Assembly: GCA_022710255.1 (NCBI GenBank)
Contig: JAKLHG010000057.1
Span: 1-12,399 of the forward strand
Length of the DNA stretch: 12,399 nt
DNA from: Candidatus Hydrogenedentota bacterium
Lineage (GTDB): Bacteria > Hydrogenedentota > Hydrogenedentia > Hydrogenedentales > CAITNO01
Reading direction: 5' to 3'
The notes under the pieces are model-generated. The model saw only the letters and a list, made by a program, of their open reading frames with translations. It had not been told where the DNA came from and searched no databases. The position numbers and the translations under genes were made by a program. Numbering within the stretch: the stretch's first letter is position 1; every line of letters starts with the position of its first letter. Shown in pieces: positions 7,099-12,399 of this stretch.

Positions 7099-8067
7099 AT
7101 GAAGAAACACTGGAAGCCATGGATGCTTGCACTTTCATCCGCCATTGTTGCGTTAGTCGCGGTTTTGTGGAGGATGTATGACCCGTTGGAACGTGCCTAT
7201 GCGCGGTATGTCTCCGAAAGGGTGGAGGAAGCCATATCCCTGTTGGAAAGTGATACCGCAGTCTACTACAAAGAGACACAGGACGCGGTGCGCGTGGTGG
7301 CTGCCGCCGTAGCAGTGGGTATTGTCGTGTCTCCGGAAGCCTCGTATATCCTGGCGCTTCAATATGAACGAGAAGGTGACCTCGTGGCCGCCGAAGAGGT
7401 GCTCCGGAAGACGATTGAAAAGGCGGGTGCGTGGAGCTGGCCTTATGTGGCGCTTGGAACATTGCTGGCCCGTGCAGGTGATGACCGCCTTGATGAGGCC
7501 GAACAGTTGTTGCGCAAGGCGATAGCGTTGCAACCGGACTGGGTGAGGCCCTACAATAGCCTTGGCGTGGTGCTGAGGATGTTGACGCGTTTTGAAGAGG
7601 CGGAAGCGGTCGCGCTGCAGGCGCTCGAGTTGGCGCCCGACGATGTGGCGGCCCATAATAACTATGCGAATCTGCTCGTTGTGTTGGAGCGCTTTGAAGA
7701 GGCGGAAGCCCATTACACGATTGCCATGGAACGGGAACCTGAAAATGCCAAGCCTCCCTATAACCTGGCATGTCTGTACAGCATTATCGGCTTATATGAG
7801 GATGCCTGCGATTTCTTGGAGCTGGCCATCAGCCTCAGTGCCTCTTCGATAACGGATGCGGCCATAGATCCCTACTTTGACCCGATGCGAACCTATCCCA
7901 GGTTTCAAACCTTGCTCTATGGAACTGTGATTACCTCCGAGGGGGAAACAACGTCGTCCATGGATGTTGTGAGTGAACCCGGAAACGGCGTCACGCAGGA
8001 TACCGGTGCTGAAAAAGCCTCCGAAGGCGATCCTGTGTCCGAGCCCGCTGCAACGATGCAGGAATAA
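7099..8067 (+). CDS. Membrane-anchored TPR-repeat protein, function unknown
   Basis: The 322-residue product begins MKKHWKPW followed by one hydrophobic segment at about 7-24, which fits a signal anchor with the repeats outside the cytosol. From about residue 78 to 250 it carries tandem tetratricopeptide repeats: SYILALQYEREGDLVAAEEV, YVALGTLLARAGDDRLDEAE, YNSLGVVLRMLTRFEEAEAV, NNYANLLVVLERFEEAEAHY and YNLACLYSIIGLYEDACDFL. It ends the solenoid with DPYFDPMRTYPRFQTLL, a common TPR-array ending. The final ~45 residues are acidic, Ser/Thr-rich and probably disordered. TPR proteins usually bind other proteins, but no partner can be named. I chose the ATG at 7099 over the in-frame ATG at 7075 because GGGA lies 5 nt before it and it puts Lys-Lys next to the membrane segment. 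It follows the elongasome operon but is probably transcribed separately. Confidence 0.8.
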   Translation: MKKHWKPWMLALSSAIVALVAVLWRMYDPLERAYARYVSERVEEAISLLESDTAVYYKETQDAVRVVAAAVAVGIVVSPEASYILALQYEREGDLVAAEEVLRKTIEKAGAWSWPYVALGTLLARAGDDRLDEAEQLLRKAIALQPDWVRPYNSLGVVLRMLTRFEEAEAVALQALELAPDDVAAHNNYANLLVVLERFEEAEAHYTIAMEREPENAKPPYNLACLYSIIGLYEDACDFLELAISLSASSITDAAIDPYFDPMRTYPRFQTLLYGTVITSEGETTSSMDVVSEPGNGVTQDTGAEKASEGDPVSEPAATMQE

Positions 8068-8147
8068 GAGGATAGATAGTATGTAACGCATCGTCTTGCC
8101 CTCGCCTGAAGGTCCAGATTACGTGTATGGATGTGAAAGAATAAATC

Positions 8148-9020
8148 ATGACTGAACAACTGGAACTTTTTCCGATAGAAACAGGTCCCTTAGATAGGAT
8201 GCTTGATGTCCTAAGTTCAGGCCGGGCGTCCTGTCAAACCGGCGGGGAGGAGGATATCTGCCCGGGTCCTATCTTCCAGGCGGAGCCTGTTGCAGATGTA
8301 ATACAGGACATGAAAGATCTTGCCGAAACGTTGCATCGTGAACTTGAAGTCGCGGCAGGATGCAGGATTTCCCTGGTTATAACAAACAACACCTCCAACA
8401 TGATGTCCATACGACTGGACCGGGAGGCAGGCCGGGTGTGTTTGCGGCTCCACCATATGTTTTTGGATGCCCCGGAAGAAGTGCGGAGTGCCCTTGCCTA
8501 TATGGTGAAGCATCCACGGACACGGAAATATGCGGGGCGTATTCGAAATTACATTTCCTCGCGTAAGCATCAGATAAGCCCGGCATCCAAGGTGCCTGTT
8601 AAGTTGCAGCCGCAGGGAGCTGTTTATGATTTACACTCCATTTACGATGAGTTGAATGCCGCCTGTTTTGACGGAAAGGTAGATGCCGCAATTACCTGGG
8701 GCCGTGACAGTGTTTCCACCGGGCGTTCCATACGCTTCGGCAGCTATTATGAGGCCACAAACCTGATTCGTATTCACAGGCGACTCGATCAGCATTTTGT
8801 TCCTTATTTTGTGGTGCGCTATATCGTGTATCATGAAATGCTGCATGCCAGCCTCGGGGTGGGCAAAGTTGAAAATGGGCGGCGTCAGATTCATTCAGGA
8901 GCCTTCAAGAAGATTGAAAAAATGTATCCGGAATACCAGCAGGCCGTGGCGTGGATCGAGAACCGGGACAATCTGAACAGGATACTGGGTGGACGCAGAA
9001 AAAAAAGCAGGAGTAGTTGA
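8148..9020 (+). CDS. SprT-like zinc metalloprotease with N-terminal clamp-binding-like motif
   Basis: The 290-residue protein has a SprT-like metallopeptidase domain in its C-terminal half (about 155-275). It shows DLHSIYDELNAACFDGKVDA, the ITWG strand, the zinc-binding YHEMLH (His229, Glu230, His233) and a third ligand candidate, His249, in RRQIHSGAFKKIEKMYPEY. This is the family's standard arrangement. In eukaryotes the SprT domain of SPRTN degrades DNA-crosslinked proteins; bacterial relatives are poorly studied. The N-terminal ~150 residues include VCLRLHHMFLDAPEEV, a segment common in bacterial SprT-like proteins. The extreme N-terminus, MTEQLELFPIE, contains QLELF (4-8), which matches the beta sliding-clamp binding consensus. 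The C-terminus is basic (GGRRKKSRSS) and might contact DNA. The ATG at 8148 has only a weak Shine-Dalgarno sequence. It lies 80 nt after the TPR gene with no clear terminator between. Confidence 0.85.
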   Translation: MTEQLELFPIETGPLDRMLDVLSSGRASCQTGGEEDICPGPIFQAEPVADVIQDMKDLAETLHRELEVAAGCRISLVITNNTSNMMSIRLDREAGRVCLRLHHMFLDAPEEVRSALAYMVKHPRTRKYAGRIRNYISSRKHQISPASKVPVKLQPQGAVYDLHSIYDELNAACFDGKVDAAITWGRDSVSTGRSIRFGSYYEATNLIRIHRRLDQHFVPYFVVRYIVYHEMLHASLGVGKVENGRRQIHSGAFKKIEKMYPEYQQAVAWIENRDNLNRILGGRRKKSRSS

Positions 9021-9191
9021 AAAACAACCGCGGGAGAGTGCGCGATGGATGGCCTCCCTAGGCTGTATTCTGTTTGTTTGGATGTTGGCATGACGCCGCC
9101 CGTTTCCTGCCGAACCTTGTCCGGATTGCTCCGGTTTCCGTCAGAAAAACAGCCAATTTTTGAAACGTATTTCGACCTCTCTCGTGTTCAC

Positions 9192-9196
9192 AGGAG
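9192..9196 (+). promoter_or_regulatory. Ribosome binding site deciding the transporter start
   Basis: AGGAG lies 5 nt before the ATG at 9202. The same frame is open further upstream to a TTG at 9160, but that codon has no Shine-Dalgarno sequence and would add 14 residues without family support. Confidence 0.7.
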
Positions 9197-9201
9197 TTTT
9201 C

Positions 9202-10107
9202 ATGACCACCTATCTTTCCGTATGCGTTTATGTGCTTGGCTGGGCGTTGACCCCCATTTTCGTGCGTTATATGAGCGACGCGTATGATCCCTATACCCAG
9301 GCATTTATACGTTATGCCAGCGCGGCCTTGGTTCTGTTGGTTTACACGGTTTTTGTCCGGCGCGTCGAACTTCTGCGCGCATTGCGCATGTGGCGTGTCC
9401 TCTTGCCTATGAGTCTCTTAATCACCGTGATGCAATTGGCATGGACAATCGCCATTTACCATACTACGGCGACCATGGCGCAACTCGTGACGACCCTGCA
9501 GGCGCCGCTGGTTATCCTGTTGAGCTTTCTTTTGTTTCATGATGAACGCAACGTGATACGAAGCCCCTTGTACCTCTTGGGCACTTTGTTATGTGTGGTT
9601 GGAGTGGGCGGCGTTTTCATGCGTGATACTGGGGGAACCATCCGTTTTTACATCGATCTTGCACTGCTTCTCCTTCTCTTTGTGAGTGTGTCATGGTCGG
9701 TTTATGCGGTATGGGGAAGGCATACTGCTAGGGGACTTCCTCCCATCCCCATGTTTACGGTTATTAGTATTTATGTCAGCATTGCCTTTATCATTCCCAT
9801 GATAGTATTTGGTAATCCGGGAACATTATGGTCCGCTGGCGCGCGTATGAATGGGATCGCCTTTGTCTCTGGCGTCATCTGTATCGCGGTCGCGCATTGC
9901 GCGTTTCACTATGCGCAAGTGCGCCTGGGTAGTTCCTTTTGCACAAGTATTCAACTGCTGAGTCCATTTATCACCCATTTGATTGCCCTGACGCTTTGGC
10001 CTGATGAACGGCTGCTCTGGATTCAATGGGCGGGGGGACTGTTACTGATAGCGGGCAGTTTCATGGTCGTCCACGCCAAATGGATGCGCCGGAATGTTGT
10101 AGTTTGA
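9202..10107 (+). CDS. DMT-superfamily (EamA-type) transporter
   Basis: The 301-residue protein is almost entirely hydrophobic, with about ten predicted helices in two halves, the drug/metabolite transporter layout. The first half runs from GWALTPIFVRYMSD (13-26) through APLVILLSFLLFHDERN (101-117) and LGTLLCVVGVGGVF (126-139). The second half repeats the pattern, ending in SPFITHLIALTLWPDERLLW and QWAGGLLLIAGSFMVV (275-290). The paired 'DER' segments before the last helix of each half are the usual EamA feature. Such proteins export or import small metabolites (amino acids, nucleotide sugars, drugs), and the substrate cannot be told from sequence. The start at 9202 is set by AGGAG at 9192-9196. 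It sits 181 nt after the SprT-like gene, and its own promoter is not evident. The C-terminus is short and basic (KWMRRN). Confidence 0.85.
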   Translation: MTTYLSVCVYVLGWALTPIFVRYMSDAYDPYTQAFIRYASAALVLLVYTVFVRRVELLRALRMWRVLLPMSLLITVMQLAWTIAIYHTTATMAQLVTTLQAPLVILLSFLLFHDERNVIRSPLYLLGTLLCVVGVGGVFMRDTGGTIRFYIDLALLLLLFVSVSWSVYAVWGRHTARGLPPIPMFTVISIYVSIAFIIPMIVFGNPGTLWSAGARMNGIAFVSGVICIAVAHCAFHYAQVRLGSSFCTSIQLLSPFITHLIALTLWPDERLLWIQWAGGLLLIAGSFMVVHAKWMRRNVVV

Positions 10108-10163
10108 CGTTTTTGATATTGGGTTCTATAAGCCAAGTTTTTGGTGATAGGCGTGTTCTGCGG

Positions 10164-10191
10164 TTGGCGGACATGTTGTGAAGGGTATAAT
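10164..10191 (+). promoter_or_regulatory. Sigma-70-type promoter upstream of the SGNH gene
   Basis: TTGGCG (10164-10169) and TATAAT (10186-10191) are separated by 16 bp. The start point would be near 10198, giving a leader of about 138 nt. The -10 box and the next four bases (TATAATGCCG) are identical to those at the mreB promoter. Confidence 0.65.
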
Positions 10192-10220
10192 GCCGGCGTG
10201 TACTTTCAGTGTCTTTACGG

Positions 10221-10244
10221 AAGGCGGCTGTAGTCGTCCGCCTT
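10221..10244 (+). promoter_or_regulatory. Hairpin in the SGNH-gene leader
   Basis: AAGGCGG (10221-10227) and CCGCCTT (10238-10244) form a perfect 7-bp stem with a 10-nt loop. It lies about 25 nt downstream of the predicted transcription start. No T-run follows, so it is more likely a leader structure than a terminator. Confidence 0.45.
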
Positions 10245-10293
10245 GTTCTGTAGAGATTCACAAAGGACGGGTACTTAAGATCCCTTTCTGGTT

Positions 10294-10321
10294 TGTTACA
10301 CCCGTGCGGGCGGTGTTACAC
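10294..10321. promoter_or_regulatory. Direct repeat TGTTACAC x2, 20-bp period
   Basis: TGTTACAC occurs at 10294-10301 and again at 10314-10321, a 20-bp period (about two helical turns), ending 14 bp before the predicted SGNH start codon. The spacer is GC-rich and part of the block can also fold, with ACACC pairing to GGTGT. It looks like a regulator-binding site or a leader RNA element. The reverse complement GTGTAACA also occurs once upstream of mreB, at 831-838. Confidence 0.45.
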
Positions 10322-10335
10322 TTTGTAGAGCGGGA

Positions 10336-11556
10336 ATGACAGCAAGACTGCTCCTTCAGAAAATATCACCAACATTGAGTGATACTGGATGTTCGATGAG
10401 ACAAGAAGAAAATACAACAATTCCTTCCGGAAGGTTTTCACCGACGAAGACTGTCATCTACTCCCTCCTGCCGGCACTGGTTTTATTCGGGGCGATCGAA
10501 AGCTGCGCGCGGCTCCTTGAAATCTGGAGACCCCCTTTGACCTTGGATTACGGATGGGGATTCAATGAGGGCAGCCGTGTATTCGAGCCTGGGGGTATGT
10601 TGCGTAACAAGATGGTTACGCGGCCAGAGAAGGTCATCTCCTTTCCAAAGCAGTCTTTTGATATGCCCAAGCCTGCGGATGTGTACCGAATGATTATCAT
10701 TGGCGGCTCCAATGTCAACTATATGCAGCACAACCTGTATAAGATGGCGAGCCGCCTTTCCCATACTTCCGGAGAACGGCGCCGGTTTGAGAGTATCAAT
10801 TGCGGCGGTTGCGCGTACGGATCTACCCGGTTGCGGAACCTGGTTCCGGAACTGCTGGCCTACGATCCGGATGTGATGCTCATTTACTCCGGGCACAACG
10901 AGTTTGAGGAACAGATCCACAAGGCGCTGGTGGATGTGCAAGCCATTCCCGCGCAAAAGGTGGCCTATTCCCTGGCCATGCTGCGCCTGTTGCGGGACGG
11001 CCTGGCAAGCCTGCAATTGACCTGTCTCGATGTCCAGCAACTGCGCGAAACGGTACCCCCCGAAATCGATGCCAGTACCGGCATGTACGCCTTTTCCCAA
11101 GAAGAGATAGATGCCCACATGAATTTATATCGGGAAAACCTGAGCGCCATCGTTTCACAATGCCTTGAACACGAGGTTCCAGTCATTATCAGCACGGTGG
11201 CGACCAATTTATGGAAGCCCCAGTTGCATCACAGCCTTTCAGAAACGGCACAGAAAATACAGACCCTTTATGACGAGGGAAAATATGAGGAAGGGATGAC
11301 CCTCGCCCGGGAGACCCTGGCGCATTCTCCCAGGCATCAGGCCTCGGATACGGAAAACGGCATCATACGAGAGGTGGCGCAACAGTTTTCCCTGCCTCTG
11401 ATTGAAGGAGAAAAGTTGATTATGGAAGCCGAACCCCATGGCGTACCCGGCGAAACTCTCTTCAGCGACCATTGCCATCTTACCGATACAGGGCGCGAGA
11501 TTGTGCTGCGGGCTTTTGAACAGGAAATCCGCCGTATTGCTGGATCGGGCGGGTGA
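10336..11556 (+). CDS. Membrane-anchored SGNH/GDSL-hydrolase-like protein (GHNE type) with a TPR-like insert
   Basis: The 406-residue protein has a cytosolic N-terminus, one membrane segment at about 39-58, and an SGNH-fold domain from about 115. Block I is IIGGSN (121-126) with Ser125 as candidate nucleophile. Block II is the NCGGCAYGS segment near 155-163. Block III is YSGHNEFEEQ (184-193) with Asn188. Block V is FSDHCHLTDTG (376-386), giving Asp378 and His381. All four catalytic-block residues are thus present. Between blocks III and V is a stretch (307-336: YDEGKYEEGMTLARETLAHSP) that looks like one TPR helix pair, a known feature of GHNE-type relatives. SGNH enzymes hydrolyse esters, often acetyl or acyl groups on sugars or lipids; the substrate here is unknown. 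The start is uncertain: ATG at 10336 or ATG at 10396 (codon 21), neither with a strong Shine-Dalgarno sequence. Confidence 0.78.
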   Translation: MTARLLLQKISPTLSDTGCSMRQEENTTIPSGRFSPTKTVIYSLLPALVLFGAIESCARLLEIWRPPLTLDYGWGFNEGSRVFEPGGMLRNKMVTRPEKVISFPKQSFDMPKPADVYRMIIIGGSNVNYMQHNLYKMASRLSHTSGERRRFESINCGGCAYGSTRLRNLVPELLAYDPDVMLIYSGHNEFEEQIHKALVDVQAIPAQKVAYSLAMLRLLRDGLASLQLTCLDVQQLRETVPPEIDASTGMYAFSQEEIDAHMNLYRENLSAIVSQCLEHEVPVIISTVATNLWKPQLHHSLSETAQKIQTLYDEGKYEEGMTLARETLAHSPRHQASDTENGIIREVAQQFSLPLIEGEKLIMEAEPHGVPGETLFSDHCHLTDTGREIVLRAFEQEIRRIAGSGG

Positions 11557-11661
11557 GACCATGCCCAGTTGTTGCCAGGTTAAAAGGCCGCGTACCGTTC
11601 ACGTATTTTTGCCGCGCTTATCCCTAAAACAGTGCAGTGTTTCTTCCATGTGGGGGGCTCT

Positions 11662-12399
11662 ATGAAAAGACGGGCAATTAAAGGCTTATGGGTCATAGCG
11701 GTCATCGTCTTGTGGGGGCTTGTTTTTAGTTTGATTCTCGAAGGTGCGGCGCTCTTGTATCAACTTCGCATGGAGCGCAGGAATCCCTTTATCGCGGCCT
11801 ATCGCGCCGGACAGCCCTTACCTCCGGTGGGTTCTCCCATGTCGGTCGCGCCTGTCCGGGTTTCACTGCCGCTTCAGGTGGGTGGTTGGGATGCCCTTCC
11901 GGTTCCTTTTGACATGGATGCCGATACGGAAGAAGTGCTTTCCTGGGGGCCGTATGCACCGGTTGTGGACAAGGCGGCCCGCGATGCCCGCCGTGCAGAC
12001 TTTTGGAGGCTTTCTTCCCCCGCCCGGGAGGTCTATGCCCGGCGGGGAAAGGAAATGGTTCTTGTTTTCGATGCCAATCGTCGCCTGGTCAAGGCCTATG
12101 GTTCGGACAAGTTCTTCTTTGAAGGAATTCAGTGGCTTTTGTTCCGGTCCGCTACCTGCGGGACGGGTGTCGTTCCCGCTGTGTACAAAGCGGTGGACGT
12201 CGCGCTGGAATCGGGAGCCGTCCAGGAGTTCTCCTTGTACTGGCCGAATCCCCGTGAGCCTCTCGCGGTTCTTTCCGCCGTGTGTATACCCGTCAATCGT
12301 CAAAATACTGAAGGGGAAGGGGCTGTTGTGTTCGTTAATCTGAACCCGGACGAAATTGTGTCTGGTCCGGCCGGACAATTACCGGAAGATTCACGCTGG
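11662..12399 (+). CDS. Membrane protein with possible PAS-like domain, 3' end outside window
   Basis: The frame from ATG 11662 stays open for 246 codons to the end of the window, so the protein is incomplete. It starts MKRRAIKGLW and has one strong membrane segment at about 9-33 (WVIAVIVLWGLVFSLILEGA), which suggests a signal anchor with most of the chain outside the cytosol. Residues 84-130 are charged and partly helical. Residues about 130-232 contain MVLVFDANRRLVKAYGSDK, then GTGVVPAVYKAVDVALESG, then two strand-like stretches, LAVLSAVCIPV and GAVVFVNLNPDEI. This order of strands and helices resembles a PAS sensor domain, but no diagnostic motif proves it. GGGGGGC just before the ATG is a plausible ribosome binding site. 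It lies 105 nt after the SGNH gene on the same strand and may share its transcript. The missing C-terminus probably decides its function. Confidence 0.7.
   Translation, partial: MKRRAIKGLWVIAVIVLWGLVFSLILEGAALLYQLRMERRNPFIAAYRAGQPLPPVGSPMSVAPVRVSLPLQVGGWDALPVPFDMDADTEEVLSWGPYAPVVDKAARDARRADFWRLSSPAREVYARRGKEMVLVFDANRRLVKAYGSDKFFFEGIQWLLFRSATCGTGVVPAVYKAVDVALESGAVQEFSLYWPNPREPLAVLSAVCIPVNRQNTEGEGAVVFVNLNPDEIVSGPAGQLPEDSRW

Noticed and set aside
7097..7771. 224-codon - strand frame opposite the TPR gene
   Set aside because: A shadow of the TPR coding sequence. It is Pro/Arg/His/Ser-rich and has no motifs.
11744..12343. 199-codon + strand open frame near the right end
   Set aside because: It lies in another frame of the gene starting at 11662. 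Its Arg/Ser/Pro/Trp-rich composition is typical of an out-of-frame reading, while the 11662 frame has a start site, a membrane segment and normal composition.
1..12399. CRISPR arrays, tRNA or rRNA genes, phage or defence islands
   Set aside because: No regularly spaced repeats, no recognisable tRNA/rRNA sequence and no defence or phage genes were found.

Overview
The window comes from a bacterial chromosome of roughly even base composition. It is centred on the rod-shape / lateral-wall peptidoglycan synthesis cluster mreB-mreC-mreD-mrdA(PBP2)-rodA, all on the + strand. The gene set and order suit a rod-shaped bacterium with a Gram-negative type envelope. I cannot place it in a phylum from this sequence. 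The divergent MreC/MreD, the TPR, SGNH and SprT-like neighbours and the PAS-like sensor would suit a deep-branching environmental lineage (PVC- or Hydrogenedentota-like), but that is only a guess.

Layout. Positions 1-452 are the 3' part of an IS256/Mutator-family transposase that enters from outside the window. Positions 453-1019 are non-coding. They hold an 18-bp perfect palindrome, an intrinsic terminator, a 21-bp dyad and an extended -10 promoter that very probably drives the mre operon. Positions 1020-6776 are the elongasome operon. The last four genes are tightly spaced: mreC and mreD overlap by 4 nt, and the mreD-mrdA and mrdA-rodA gaps are 2 and 7 nt. A two-part hairpin followed by a T-rich run at 6829-6879 probably ends this operon. 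After a gap come a membrane-anchored TPR protein (7099-8067), a SprT-like zinc metalloprotease with a sliding-clamp-like N-terminal motif (8148-9020) and a DMT/EamA-type transporter (9202-10107). A second clear promoter at about 10164-10191 and a long leader with direct repeats precede a membrane-anchored SGNH-hydrolase-like protein of the 'GHNE' type (10336-11556). The last gene starts at 11662 and runs off the window. It encodes a protein with one membrane segment and a possible PAS-like domain, and it is easily missed because its stop lies outside.

How the genes work together. MreB filaments, MreC and MreD position and activate the PBP2 transpeptidase and the RodA glycosyltransferase, which together build the cylindrical wall. 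The genes from 7099 onward have no obvious part in this. The TPR protein is the only one near enough, and membrane-anchored, to be a possible accessory factor. The SGNH protein and the last gene may be a separate envelope-related pair.

Most of the window is conserved housekeeping content. The points most worth a second look are the clamp-motif/SprT combination, the Asp-to-Asn change in a conserved RodA motif, the repeated TGTTACAC element, and the regulatory dyads between the IS element and mreB.
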